A stretch of DNA of 21,037 nt from an uncultured Treponema sp. (GCA_937894335.1 CALCRU010000024.1:1-21037), one strand, 5' to 3'; counted from the stretch's first letter, positions 1 through 8,261 are shown. Notes: generated by a model not told the origin, from the letters alone. Program-made: numbers and translations.

Positions 1-4
1 GCGT

Positions 5-55
5 TTGGAGTGGTTGTGTCAACCACTCCAATGCTATAGCATTGGAGAATTTTTT
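5..55. repeat. Two overlapping palindromes with T-run, terminator-like
   Basis: A 12-bp inverted repeat (5-16 with 20-31, 3-nt loop) overlaps a perfect 18-bp palindrome (28-45, CCAATGCTATAGCATTGG), and six T follow at 50-55. The two stems share bases 28-31, so they cannot both form. It most likely ends transcription of a plus-strand gene lying before the window. It could also be a dispersed palindromic repeat. Confidence 0.55.
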
Positions 56-74
56 CAGGTGTGGAAAAAGCAAC

Positions 75-147
75 TTGACATACTCAATGTACTGTGCAAA
101 AATACTCAGTATACTAAGTAAAAATACTCAATATACTGAGCAAAATA
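75..147 (+). promoter_or_regulatory. Triple 22-bp operator-like repeat in front of the ATPase gene
   Basis: TACTCA begins at 81, 103 and 125, giving three units with an exact 22-bp period (about two helical turns). Each unit has a near-palindromic core; the second is TACTCAGTATACTAAGTA and the third contains CTCAATATACTGAG. TTGACA at 75-80 may be a -35 box, and TATACT occurs at 110-115 and 132-137. The array ends just before the Shine-Dalgarno sequence of the next gene. This is the geometry of a cooperative repressor site, but the regulator is unknown. Confidence 0.5.
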
Positions 148-158
148 CAGGAGGAACA

Positions 159-1343
159 ATGATACGACCTCAGTTTGAAATTTTCGCCAAGCGCATGAAT
201 GAAAAACGCCGCTTCATACAGGTGCTCGCAGGAAGCCGGCAAGTTGGAAAAAGCACGATTATACGGCAGTTTTTTAAGAGCATCGACATCCCACACAGCT
301 CCGAAAGCGCAGATGGCACCCAGATAACGACCTCGTGGATTGAGCAGTTATGGAACACAGCACGAACAAGGGTTCAATCATCAGGCGAATTCATCCTCTG
401 CATTGACGAAGTACAGAAAATCCCAAACTGGAGCGAGACTGTAAAAAAACTGTGGGATGAAGACACTAGAAACGGAACGAACATAAAACTGGCACTATGT
501 GGTTCGTCACGGCTGCTACTTGAAAAGGGCCTTACAGAATCTCTTGCAGGACGATTTGAGCTTATTCATGTTCCCCACTGGTCATTTAAGGAAATGCAGG
601 AAGCCTTTGGAGTTTCGTTGGAGCAGTATATCTACTTTGGCGGTTACCCAGGCGCGGCGGACTTTACAAGTGATGAAGAGCGGTGGAAGTCGTACATTAG
701 GGAATCAATTATAGAAGCAAGCGTTGCAAAAGACATTCTCATGCTCACCCAGATAACAAAACCCGCATTGCTCAGACAGCTGTTTGACATAGGAAGTTAC
801 TATTCCTCCCAGATACTCTCTTACAACAAAATGCTAGGGCAGCTAACCGATGCTGGAAACACGACAACACTGGCGCATTACCTTACACTGCTAAATCAGG
901 CTGGACTTTTGTGCGGACTACAAAAGTATTCGGGGAGCCTGCTTCGTGAAAAGTCCTCCAGTCCAAAATTCCAAGTGTACAATAATGCATTGATGACAAC
1001 TGTGTCAGGGACGACATTTGAAACATGCCGCAACACACCAGACATGTGGGGGCGCTTCGTAGAGTCTGCGGTGGGAGCACACCTAGTAAACGGAGAACGC
1101 ACCGGCGGATACACAACATCCTACTGGCGAAACGCAAACGACGAGGTTGACTTCGTACTCTCACGCAAAGAAGCAGTTTGTGCAATCGAAGTAAAAAGCG
1201 GACGCCGAAAAACAAACCGAGGCATGGACTCGTTCAAGAAGCTCTACCCCAACGCCAAAATCTACGCCGTGAGTGCGCAGCCCGCATCTGCCACACTGGG
1301 ACTGGAGGAATTCCTTGGACTGCGCCCAGAGGAGTTACTGTAA
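159..1343 (+). CDS. AAA+ ATPase with DUF4143 domain
   Basis: An ATPase of the archaeal-type AAA+/DUF4143 family. Walker A is GSRQVGKST at residues 25-33 and Walker B is ILCIDE ending at residue 84. A sensor-like LCGSSRLLL follows, then the family signature FGGYPG. A C-terminal EVDFVL...AIEVKSG stretch resembles the PD-(D/E)XK-like end common in this family. An in-frame ATG at 42 is less likely to be the start: ATG 159 has AGGAGG 5 nt upstream, and the extra 39 residues would be encoded by the operator-like repeats. The cellular role of the family is unclear; members are often scattered and variably present in genomes, and some sit in defence or toxin-like contexts. No partner gene is visible. 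The downstream gene is convergent. Confidence 0.9.
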   Translation: MIRPQFEIFAKRMNEKRRFIQVLAGSRQVGKSTIIRQFFKSIDIPHSSESADGTQITTSWIEQLWNTARTRVQSSGEFILCIDEVQKIPNWSETVKKLWDEDTRNGTNIKLALCGSSRLLLEKGLTESLAGRFELIHVPHWSFKEMQEAFGVSLEQYIYFGGYPGAADFTSDEERWKSYIRESIIEASVAKDILMLTQITKPALLRQLFDIGSYYSSQILSYNKMLGQLTDAGNTTTLAHYLTLLNQAGLLCGLQKYSGSLLREKSSSPKFQVYNNALMTTVSGTTFETCRNTPDMWGRFVESAVGAHLVNGERTGGYTTSYWRNANDEVDFVLSRKEAVCAIEVKSGRRKTNRGMDSFKKLYPNAKIYAVSAQPASATLGLEEFLGLRPEELL

Positions 1344-1400
1344 AAAAGCAGAGATGGGGATTTAATTTAAACACATAGTCTATTGCTGAGTCAATTTGCC

Positions 1401-2111
1401 TTATGGCAAGTATTCTGTATTTATATTTCGCAGGGAATTGAAGAGGCGTTCTTTTGCGCGGCGGTCACCTTCAGTTAGTGCCTGTAGTTTTGCCCGAGCA
1501 TCTTTTCGTCCAGAGTTGTCTTGATACATGCAGGTGCAGGTTGTACTTATGTAGCCAGCTTCCTTTGCGTGGGCCTTTATTGTTTCTACATCGGCATAAC
1601 AGAGGGGGCGTATTATTGCAATGGGATATTTCTTGTAGTTTATTCTGGGAGGCATTGTAAAAAGTTCACCCTTTTCAAGCATATTCATAAGAAGGGTTTC
1701 CAAAATGTCATCCAGATGATGCCCCAGTGCAATTTTCGTGTAGCCGTTCTTTAAGGCATAGTGAACAAGCTCATTCCGTCTTTGCAGGGAACACCAGTAG
1801 CAGCTCATCTTGTGTCCTTCCTTTATTCTATTCTGAACATCAACAAAATAATTCTGAACCTCGACATTCCATTCCGCAAGCTGCTCTCTAAGTCTGGGAC
1901 TCATTGTGCAGGCTTCAAAATCTGTTTCTATATGAAGTGCCGTAAAAGAAAAGTCGCAGTTCTTTCGCCTTGCCCTGTTTGCAAAATATTCAATCAGTGC
2001 TGTAGAGTCCTTACCGCCAGAAGCACCAACTAAAATGCGGTCTCCTGGCTCTATCATGTGATAATCAAATACTGCTTTGTCTATTATGCTAAAGAGTGGT
2101 GGTTGAGGCAT
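1401..2111 (-). CDS. ttcA: tRNA 2-thiocytidine biosynthesis protein, TtcA family
   Basis: A cytoplasmic PP-loop ATPase that should thiolate cytidine 32 of certain tRNAs. The ATP-binding SGGKDS lies near residue 31. The first cysteine pair is in SCYWCSLQRR, matching the CSLCSRLRR region of the E. coli enzyme, and a second cysteine site lies in TTCTCMYQD. The C-terminus (FNSLRNINTEYL) also aligns with the TtcA end. TtcA proteins normally bind a 4Fe-4S cluster with these cysteines. At 236 aa it is shorter than the enterobacterial protein. It starts 12 nt after the PNPOx-fold gene, has no Shine-Dalgarno sequence, and has TATACT ending 6 nt before its ATG, so it may have its own leaderless transcript. 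Other PP-loop thiolases are possible but fit less well. Confidence 0.82.
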   Translation of the reverse strand: MPQPPLFSIIDKAVFDYHMIEPGDRILVGASGGKDSTALIEYFANRARRKNCDFSFTALHIETDFEACTMSPRLREQLAEWNVEVQNYFVDVQNRIKEGHKMSCYWCSLQRRNELVHYALKNGYTKIALGHHLDDILETLLMNMLEKGELFTMPPRINYKKYPIAIIRPLCYADVETIKAHAKEAGYISTTCTCMYQDNSGRKDARAKLQALTEGDRRAKERLFNSLRNINTEYLP

Positions 2112-2117
2112 AACACA

Positions 2118-2123
2118 AGTATA
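2118..2123 (-). promoter_or_regulatory. Candidate -10 box for leaderless ttcA mRNA
   Basis: TATACT on the minus strand fits exactly between the stop codon of the upstream gene (2124) and the ttcA start, ending 6 nt before the ATG. The region 17 bp further upstream has no good -35 box. This is the weakest member of the leaderless set. Confidence 0.35.
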
Positions 2124-2522
2124 TTAAAAAGTAACTGTTCGTGGTGCAGAAGTAAAACTACTAAAGGTTGCTCTTGCATTAGTAAAATACAAAACTTCTG
2201 TGTTGTCATCATCTGCTGAATACATGCGTTGTAGTTCAGGATAATGAGCAAGCATATCAGCTTTTGCTTCTTTACGATCATCGCGCACTAATGTTCCGGC
2301 AAGACGAAGCCATGTTCCTTTTGAACCATCAAAACAAGACAATTCTACTTTAGGATTTTTTTGAATCTGCTTAGAAACATCTTTTGACTTTCCCGTCTGA
2401 ATGTACAGTTTTCCTTCGAACATATTTATTGTTCCAAAAGGACGAACTCTTGGCTGATCATTTTCAACAGTTGCTAAATAGTAAGTTCCACATGCTTTAA
2501 TAAAATCGTATACTTCGTTCAT
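2124..2522 (-). CDS. Pyridoxamine 5'-phosphate oxidase-fold (flavin-binding split-barrel) protein
   Basis: A 132-aa protein of the PNPOx-like split-barrel family. It is marked by CGTYYLATVENDQPRVRPFG, the INMFEGKLYIQTGKSKDVSKQI stretch (divided here as INMFEGKLYI then QTGKSKDVSKQI), and NPKVELSCFD. Such small proteins usually bind FMN or F420 and act as reductases of unknown substrate; some are nitroimidazole-resistance (Nim-like) proteins. The ATG at 2522 has AAGGAG 7 nt upstream. A -10 TATACT at 2542-2547 gives a short leader, and its weak -35 lies in the T-run of the cstA terminator. ttcA follows 12 nt downstream. The exact substrate cannot be read from the sequence. Confidence 0.85.
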   Translation of the reverse strand: MNEVYDFIKACGTYYLATVENDQPRVRPFGTINMFEGKLYIQTGKSKDVSKQIQKNPKVELSCFDGSKGTWLRLAGTLVRDDRKEAKADMLAHYPELQRMYSADDDNTEVLYFTNARATFSSFTSAPRTVTF

Positions 2523-2541
2523 ACTTGTACTCCTTAAAAAG

Positions 2542-2547
2542 AGTATA
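2542..2547 (-). promoter_or_regulatory. Candidate -10 box of the PNPOx-fold gene
   Basis: TATACT on the minus strand lies 19 nt before the ATG at 2522, with the Shine-Dalgarno AAGGAG between them. At 17-bp spacing the -35 position falls in the U-tract of the preceding terminator (TGTTTT), so it matches poorly. Confidence 0.45.
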
Positions 2548-2559
2548 CAACATTTTTAA

Positions 2560-2604
2560 CAAAAAAAACACCCGCCAGTTCTCCAAGAAGAAGAAACCAG
2601 CGGG
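2560..2604 (-). terminator. Rho-independent terminator after cstA
   Basis: On the minus strand CCCGCTGGTT (2604-2595) pairs with AACTGGCGGG (2580-2571), including two G-T wobbles, around a 14-nt loop. A run of eight T (2568-2561) follows 2 nt after the stem. It sits 31 bp past the cstA stop codon. Confidence 0.85.
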
Positions 2605-2634
2605 CATACTAAAACAGTAAGTTATAAACTAAAC

Positions 2635-4353
2635 TTATGCTTTTTTAGCTTTCAACTGTTTGCTGAATGTCTTGATTCCTTCAATTACCAGAACAACAGC
2701 CAATACAGTCATTGCAGCAGCAAAAATCAGCTGGAACCAGTTGCCCCAGTGGAATGCACCTTCTGCTCCTCCTGCCATTGCAGTAATCTTTGTAATTACT
2801 GTGCGAACAAGCTGAGTAAGTGTTGCGGCAAGCATGAATACTGTAGGAATGTAGAACATTTTGTTGTTCTTTCCAACTTCACCAAGCCATGCTGCAACTG
2901 CCATAAGTGCAATGCCTGCAAGGAGCTGGTTTGCGGCACCAAAGAGTCCCCAAATCTGAGAAAGGCTCAATCCGCCAAGAACACAACCGATTACAACCAT
3001 AACAACTGTGCCAAAGAGCGGGAATGCGAGAACCTTGCGTACACCAGAAGCATCCTTATAAGTCTTTTCATTTTCCCTAAGGAAGAGCTCTGAGAACATG
3101 AAGCGGCTAAGGCGTGTACCGGTATCAAGAGATGTAAGTGCAAATACAGAAACTGCAAGAGTAAGCAGGGTGTAGATTGTCTTGTATGCTGTTGTTTCGC
3201 TTACGCTGAACATCTTTGCAATACCTGTTGCAAATGCAACTGGCGGTGAACCTGCAAACTTTCCGTCAACGATAAACTGCTTTGAAACCATACCAACAGC
3301 AATCAAAGAAATAATTCCCAGTGCAGATTCAATAAGCATTGAACCGTAACCGATTGCCTTTGCATTCTTTTCGTTGTCAAGCTGCTTTGAAGTTGTACCT
3401 GTTGCAATCAGAGAGTGGAATCCTGAACATGCACCACAGGCAACAGTAATAAACAGAGCTGGGAACAGAGGTCCAATAGAAGTCTTCCATCCTGTGAATG
3501 CAGGAAGTTCAAATTCAACATTTCCTGTAATTGCAGACACAACAATACCAACAAGGGCAAGAGCCATCATTCCGTAAAGAAGGAAGCTTGAAAGGTAGTC
3601 GCGTGGCTGAAGAAGAATCCAAACAGGAAGAAGAGAAGCAACAGTAATGTAAACGCCGATGAAAATAATCCATGCAGTGCGGCTCATTGCAAAACCGTAG
3701 TTAAGTCCGAACCATACAGACAGAACGATTCCAGCAATACCGATGATTGTTGCAGGAAGTGTCTTAAGTCCGCATTTATTTGTAAGGATTCCGTAAATAA
3801 CTGCAAGCACGATGAAGCAGAGTGAAACCATTGCGGTACTCTGGTTGCCTGTAGGATTCTTTACGATTCCGAATGTAGCATCTGCTGTAAAGAATGTTCC
3901 TGCTACAACATTTACGAAAGAAGCAATAACGAGGATAAGAACGAGAAGTGCAAATACAATGAACAGTTTCTTTGAAGTTTTGCCCATTGAATCTTTGATG
4001 ATTTCTCCAACTGATTTTCCGTCGTGGCGTGCAGAAGCAAACAAAGAACCAAAGTCCTGAAGACCACCAAAGAAAATTCCGCCAAGAACGCACCACAGGA
4101 ATACAGGAACCCAACCGAATACTGCAGCCTGAATTGGGCCGTTAATTGGACCAGCACCTGCAATAGATGAGAAGTGGTGTCCCATCAAAACGGCAGGCTT
4201 TGCCGGAACATAGTCTACACCGTCTGTCTTTTCCTGAGCAGGTGTCTTTCGCTTGGGGTCAATTCCCCACTGCTTTGCAAGCCAAGAGCCATAAGTTACA
4301 TAGCCAATGAAAAGCAAAACAATCGCAGCAAGAATGATAAGTAATGCTGTCAT
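2635..4353 (-). CDS. cstA: Carbon starvation protein A family transporter
   Basis: A polytopic inner-membrane transporter of the CstA/BtsT family, whose characterised members take up peptides or pyruvate. The hallmark GHHFSSIAGAGPINGPIQAA lies near residue 60, followed by many hydrophobic segments and motifs such as ACGACSGFHSLIATGTTSKQ. Its 572 aa match the short CstA form seen in anaerobes rather than the roughly 700-aa enterobacterial one. The start is the ATG at 4353, because GGAGG lies 7 nt upstream. The in-frame ATG at 4365 would contain that Shine-Dalgarno sequence and has none of its own. The gene follows the 4375-4857 gene by 21 nt, so the two are probably cotranscribed, and it ends at a strong terminator. 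The substrate is not determinable here. Confidence 0.93.
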   Translation of the reverse strand: MTALLIILAAIVLLFIGYVTYGSWLAKQWGIDPKRKTPAQEKTDGVDYVPAKPAVLMGHHFSSIAGAGPINGPIQAAVFGWVPVFLWCVLGGIFFGGLQDFGSLFASARHDGKSVGEIIKDSMGKTSKKLFIVFALLVLILVIASFVNVVAGTFFTADATFGIVKNPTGNQSTAMVSLCFIVLAVIYGILTNKCGLKTLPATIIGIAGIVLSVWFGLNYGFAMSRTAWIIFIGVYITVASLLPVWILLQPRDYLSSFLLYGMMALALVGIVVSAITGNVEFELPAFTGWKTSIGPLFPALFITVACGACSGFHSLIATGTTSKQLDNEKNAKAIGYGSMLIESALGIISLIAVGMVSKQFIVDGKFAGSPPVAFATGIAKMFSVSETTAYKTIYTLLTLAVSVFALTSLDTGTRLSRFMFSELFLRENEKTYKDASGVRKVLAFPLFGTVVMVVIGCVLGGLSLSQIWGLFGAANQLLAGIALMAVAAWLGEVGKNNKMFYIPTVFMLAATLTQLVRTVITKITAMAGGAEGAFHWGNWFQLIFAAAMTVLAVVLVIEGIKTFSKQLKAKKA

Positions 4354-4374
4354 TTTTTCCTCCATTTATTTATC

Positions 4375-4857
4375 TTAACTTACTAGCTTCTTTAAGTCAG
4401 AACCGCGCCGGTTGCACGCGACCTTACCCGTAGAAGTTTCGTAAGCTACTGCCCTAAACGCACTCCATCCGTACAAACTAAATTTATAGGATTTGTAATG
4501 CTTGAGTTTCTTAACCATTTTAAAAGCGTCTTCATCAATGTGTTCCGCAACAATTACAAGGGTAACGTCAGAATTGCGGTGGCCGTAATAGGGTTTTACC
4601 ATTGCAAGCCCCTGTTCCCATGCGGCGGCATCGAGAGAGGAAAGAAGTTCCGCTGTAAGTGATTTTTCGTTTGCAAGAAAGACAAAATCGTTGGAATCAA
4701 TGTCGGCAACTTTTGCAGACTTTACCAGAAAGTACTGTTCGTTGTGGGAACGGAATTCTGCACGGGCCGTAAAGGGAGCGTCTACATTTTCAGTCTGTAC
4801 ATTGTAGTACTTCTCAAACGAGTGCAAAACTTTTTCAAAAGCGCCATTGCTTTCCAT
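4375..4857 (-). CDS. Conserved hypothetical protein upstream of cstA
   Basis: A 160-aa soluble protein with no signal peptide or membrane segment. Notable stretches are ARAEFRSHNEQYFLVKSAKV, VKPYYGHRNSDVTLVIVAE and the C-terminal YKFSLYGWSAFRAVA, ending in CNRRGSDLKKL. I do not recognise a catalytic motif. It resembles a conserved spirochaete/Firmicutes family of unknown function. A TTG at 4893 would extend it by 12 codons, but that TTG is part of the -35 box (TTGAAA, 4893-4888). With TATACT ending 7 nt before the ATG at 4857, the ATG is the better start and the mRNA would be leaderless. It is probably cotranscribed with cstA, 21 nt downstream, so a link to nutrient uptake is possible. Confidence 0.75.
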   Translation of the reverse strand: MESNGAFEKVLHSFEKYYNVQTENVDAPFTARAEFRSHNEQYFLVKSAKVADIDSNDFVFLANEKSLTAELLSSLDAAAWEQGLAMVKPYYGHRNSDVTLVIVAEHIDEDAFKMVKKLKHYKSYKFSLYGWSAFRAVAYETSTGKVACNRRGSDLKKLVS

Positions 4858-4864
4858 AGTAACA

Positions 4865-4893
4865 AGTATAAAAAATTTCAAGAAAACTTTCAA
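4865..4893 (-). promoter_or_regulatory. Promoter predicting leaderless mRNA (gene at 4857)
   Basis: Minus strand: TTGAAA (4893-4888), 17-bp spacer, TATACT (4870-4865), then 7 nt to the ATG at 4857. Transcription should begin at or within a base or two of the start codon. No Shine-Dalgarno sequence is present. Confidence 0.65.
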
Positions 4894-4910
4894 CCTGTAA
4901 AAACAAACCC

Positions 4911-4939
4911 TTGCCCAATATCCTTACTTGTTGTACAGT
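4911..4939 (+). promoter_or_regulatory. Promoter predicting leaderless mRNA (gene at 4946)
   Basis: TTGCCC (4911-4916), 17-bp spacer, TACAGT (4934-4939), then 6 nt to the ATG at 4946. No Shine-Dalgarno sequence. It is back-to-back with the promoter at 4865-4893; the two -35 boxes are 17 bp apart. Confidence 0.55.
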
Positions 4940-4945
4940 ATTTAT

Positions 4946-6226
4946 ATGAATGTAAATAAAAAACTAATTGCAATATGCTCTGGGGCGGCTGCACTTGTTG
5001 CTGCAATAATTCTTATATTAGTTTTTGCCTTAAGGACAAAATCAAACGCAATAACCGTGGGCTTTTATTCCGTAAATGATTCCGAAAAATCTGCGGTAGA
5101 GGAATGCCTTAACATTTTAAACGACGGTCAGGAAAAGCCTTACAAAATAAATTACATTGAATACGACTCTTCCCTTGCGTTGGCCGAACAAATTTCACTT
5201 TCTGGAAGACACAGCCCAGACTTTGTATTTATGACTTCCGGTCTTGAGGCAGACAATCTTATTCAGTCCTTTCCAAAAAAAATTAAAGCCAAAAGTTTTT
5301 TTGACTCTTCAAGCATAAGCGCATACACTTCATCCTTAAGGGGAAAGTCAAAACGCAATGAGGCAGGAGACGGTCTTGTTCAACTTCCCCTTTTAAGCGA
5401 TTTTATGGAAATAGACATTGACCGTTCTGTTCTTTCTGCAACAGGAACAGAAATTATTGCAAACTGGGATGACATTGAACGCTTTGCACGAAGGTCCAGA
5501 CAGTTTATTTCGCCAGTAATAGTTTTTGCAGGACGGGATGACGCCACCCTCATAAACACTGTGGGAGCCTTAACTGAATCCCTTGCGTCTTCACGGCAAC
5601 TTAACGAAGCTACACGAACACTGCTTGCCCTTGATGCAAATGCAAAAAACCTTGAGCAGCTTTATTACGATGCCATCAGTTCATTAAGCAACGATCCTTC
5701 CGCACCTCTCTATGCCGCAATGCAGGCTCTTGGTCGTTGGATATGTGTTGACCAAACTATGCCCAATGACGCACTTAACCTTACCCTTACAGATGTCTTT
5801 AACTACATGGATTTTAAAACGGCGGCAGTTGTACTAATGACTCTTTCTGAACACAGGAATGCGCCCTACGACGACATATCACGCTATTCTTCCATATATT
5901 ACCCGTCAGAAGCAGCCCCAGAAATGAGGGTGTTTGCAAGCAGGACTGTTATTGCCGTTCCCCTTACCACACAGAAAAACAAGCTGAATTTTGTGCAGAA
6001 TCTGAGCAGTTCAGAAATACAGAAAACTCTTGCAAGAAGTTCTGGACTTGCTCCTGCAGATGCTTCTTGCCAGCCGGCAGACAAACAGGCAGACGAAACT
6101 CGCTACTGGATAGCCGCAACAAACACTCCGGCTGTTCCCCTTGCAGATGCAGTTTGCCCCAGTCCCAAGGCAAAGGCAGCCCTAGCCAGCGCCATTCGCT
6201 CTTATGTAAAAGGTCTGGACTTCTAG
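4946..6226 (+). CDS. Membrane-anchored extracellular solute-binding-like protein
   Basis: A 426-aa protein with an N-terminal signal anchor (KKLIAICSGAAALVAAIILI, about residues 5-24). The rest resembles a type-1 extracellular solute-binding protein: ITVGFYSVNDSEKSAVEECL at the start of the mature part, then a FVFMTSGLEADNLI segment. There is no convincing lipobox because the Cys near residue 11 lies before the hydrophobic core. It is therefore probably tethered by its transmembrane segment with the domain in the periplasm. No permease or ATPase gene is adjacent, so a sugar-uptake role is not supported by context; a sensory or orphan binding role is possible. ATG 4946 is preferred over the TTG at 4928 because of the promoter position. 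The gene converges on the next one with only 19 bp between them. Confidence 0.6.
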   Translation: MNVNKKLIAICSGAAALVAAIILILVFALRTKSNAITVGFYSVNDSEKSAVEECLNILNDGQEKPYKINYIEYDSSLALAEQISLSGRHSPDFVFMTSGLEADNLIQSFPKKIKAKSFFDSSSISAYTSSLRGKSKRNEAGDGLVQLPLLSDFMEIDIDRSVLSATGTEIIANWDDIERFARRSRQFISPVIVFAGRDDATLINTVGALTESLASSRQLNEATRTLLALDANAKNLEQLYYDAISSLSNDPSAPLYAAMQALGRWICVDQTMPNDALNLTLTDVFNYMDFKTAAVVLMTLSEHRNAPYDDISRYSSIYYPSEAAPEMRVFASRTVIAVPLTTQKNKLNFVQNLSSSEIQKTLARSSGLAPADASCQPADKQADETRYWIAATNTPAVPLADAVCPSPKAKAALASAIRSYVKGLDF

Positions 6227-6245
6227 GAGTCAAAAAACCGCGCTT

Positions 6246-8255
6246 CTAGTAACCAGCCCTTTCTTCAAACTCCTTAACTGGAAGAGGCTTTGAAAAATAG
6301 AATCCCTGAATAAGGTCGCAGTTTTGCTGGGCAAGGAAGTCCACCTGCTCACGGGTTTCTATTCCTTCGGCAACAATCTGCATGCCAAGTTTCTTTGCAA
6401 GAGAAATAGTGTCGCCAACAATCTGATTGGAACGCTCAAGATCGTCAACACTGCGGAAGAACTCTGCATCCAGTTTTATTATGTCCAAAGGAAGTTCCTT
6501 TAGAGAATTAAGAGAAGAGTATCCTGCACCAAAATCGTCCATGGAAATTCTAAATCCGTAGTTCTTTAATTTTTTTACAGTTTCCAAAAGAACTGCCTTG
6601 TCGTCAAAAAAGGCGCTTTCGGTAAGTTCCAGTTCTATAAATTCGTGGGGAACTCCGTAACGATTTACAACTCCGCAAATGTGTTCGGCAAGATTTTCTT
6701 CTGCAAAGTGGGCGCGAGAAACATTAACCGAAATAGGCACTAGTTTTTTTCCAGCCTTAAGCCACTCAGCCTGTAGACGGGAAACTTCATCCAACATGTA
6801 GTCGTCAAGTTTTAGAATGAATCCGTTTTTTTCAAACTGAGGAATAAATTTTCCGGGAGGAATAAATCCCAGTTCAGGGTGAATCCAACGCACAAGGGCT
6901 TCGGCAGCAGAAAGCACTTCTTCTTTTGTAGAATACTTTGGCTGAAGGTAAACAACAAACTCGCGGTTCTGAAGGGCGCGTTCCATGTCGTCTTCTATGC
7001 GCCTTTCCCACACCTGTGCATCCTTCATCTCATCGGCAAACCACACAATATCCTTCTGCAGGGCTACGGCTTTTGAAAGGGCAATGCCTGCATGGCTAAG
7101 AAGGGTTGCAGGATCCCTGTTTGTCATGTCAACAGCAACTGCACCGCATGTAAAAGTAAGATACTGCTTTTCCTTTATGCCCCGCAAATCATTCATAAGA
7201 GAACGAAGCTTTTCATCCAGAGCGTCACGGGAAGGACACAGCATGAGCAGTGCAAAGTCCGCATCTTCGGTATGGGCGCACACCTCTTTTTTTTGCAAAC
7301 TGGAGCTTATAGCCTTGTCCAAATCCTCAAGAAGATTTTCGCCCTGCTTTACGCCGTAAGCCGTGCAAAAGTTGTGGTACTTGTTAAGACGCAGTTGCAC
7401 CACAGCATAAGACCTTAGGGAGCGCTTTCGCATAAGAGTTTTTGAACGCTGCAAAAAATATGCCTTGTTGTTTCCACCAGTAACGGTATCTATTGCAATA
7501 AGATGATTTATTCTGTTCTGTTCCGCAATGACCGCAATTACCTTAAACACCGCAACAATCATGCAGACAAAAGTAACCGCAATAATCAGCATGCCAAGAA
7601 ACATGAGCACCGTCATCTGGAAAGTGTTGATGGAACAAAGTTCCATAATGCAAATATTTATGTCGGGATTTTCGGTCTTGTAGTAAGAAACAAAATTTAT
7701 GCGCATTGATTCTTTTCGTGCCCAGTCGGCAAGTTCTCGATCATTAAAAATTGCCGTAGAATTGAACATGGAAAGAAAGTTACCCAAACGGGGTTCAATG
7801 TCGCCAAAGGTATACTCTATAGAAGTGTCAAGGTCGTCCAGAACAGAAACCACTCCGTCTTTGTCAAATGCCATTTTGCTAACAGCATCCATTTTTTTTG
7901 TTGCCTTGTCAAAGTCAGCATCAGTTCCGCCAAAATTCTTTATTATGTTCCTGTTGGATGAATCAAGAAGGAAAATGCTCCCTACGGAATCAAACTGCTT
8001 TATACACTGTTCAATCTGCCGCTCAAATTCCGCAGACTCAACTTTTCCGTAAGTTTCGTTAAAGCACTGCACAACCTTACGGGCGTCTTCCATATTGTTA
8101 AGAAAAACAGTATTGATTGTTCCTATTGCGGCAACGGAAGACATGAATATGGTTCCACCAATAACCAGAATGCGCGTAATGATTATTCCTGCCACACGCT
8201 GCCAGACTGGAGCGTGCTGAAGTCTCTTTATCTTTTTTTCCTTTTTTTTGCTCAT
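6246..8255 (-). CDS. Membrane sensor with degenerate GGDEF and intact EAL domain (c-di-GMP phosphodiesterase)
   Basis: A 669-aa inner-membrane protein. Transmembrane segments near residues 22-50 and 212-243 enclose a periplasmic sensor region of about 160 residues. A GGDEF domain follows (about 250-405), but its signature is TEDADF at 329-334, so cyclase activity is unlikely. The EAL domain (about 415-660) keeps the catalytic set: E452-A-L, N511, E545 in ELTES, D573-D574 in DDFGAGYSS, K594, E630 and Q650. It should therefore hydrolyse c-di-GMP, perhaps with the dead GGDEF as a GTP-sensing module, as shown for some family members. It lies directly downstream of the flagellin terminator, which suggests motility control, but it has its own leaderless-type promoter. 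Confidence 0.9.
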   Translation of the reverse strand: MSKKKEKKIKRLQHAPVWQRVAGIIITRILVIGGTIFMSSVAAIGTINTVFLNNMEDARKVVQCFNETYGKVESAEFERQIEQCIKQFDSVGSIFLLDSSNRNIIKNFGGTDADFDKATKKMDAVSKMAFDKDGVVSVLDDLDTSIEYTFGDIEPRLGNFLSMFNSTAIFNDRELADWARKESMRINFVSYYKTENPDINICIMELCSINTFQMTVLMFLGMLIIAVTFVCMIVAVFKVIAVIAEQNRINHLIAIDTVTGGNNKAYFLQRSKTLMRKRSLRSYAVVQLRLNKYHNFCTAYGVKQGENLLEDLDKAISSSLQKKEVCAHTEDADFALLMLCPSRDALDEKLRSLMNDLRGIKEKQYLTFTCGAVAVDMTNRDPATLLSHAGIALSKAVALQKDIVWFADEMKDAQVWERRIEDDMERALQNREFVVYLQPKYSTKEEVLSAAEALVRWIHPELGFIPPGKFIPQFEKNGFILKLDDYMLDEVSRLQAEWLKAGKKLVPISVNVSRAHFAEENLAEHICGVVNRYGVPHEFIELELTESAFFDDKAVLLETVKKLKNYGFRISMDDFGAGYSSLNSLKELPLDIIKLDAEFFRSVDDLERSNQIVGDTISLAKKLGMQIVAEGIETREQVDFLAQQNCDLIQGFYFSKPLPVKEFEERAGY

Positions 8256-8261
8256 GATTTA

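Noticed and set aside
75..147. CRISPR-like reading of the 22-bp repeats
   Set aside because: The units are contiguous with no spacers and have palindromic cores at a promoter, which fits operators.
42..158. N-terminal extension of the ATPase from ATG 42
   Set aside because: The extra codons come from the repeat array and lack a Shine-Dalgarno sequence, while ATG 159 has AGGAGG.
1396..1409. TTGCC-TTAT-GGCAA hairpin as ttcA terminator
   Set aside because: A five-base AT-rich stem without a T-run, overlapping the stop codon; too weak to call.
6217..6245. Bidirectional terminator between the convergent genes at 6226 and 6246
   Set aside because: Only a short GACTT/GAGTC stem is present and no T-run follows in either proper orientation.
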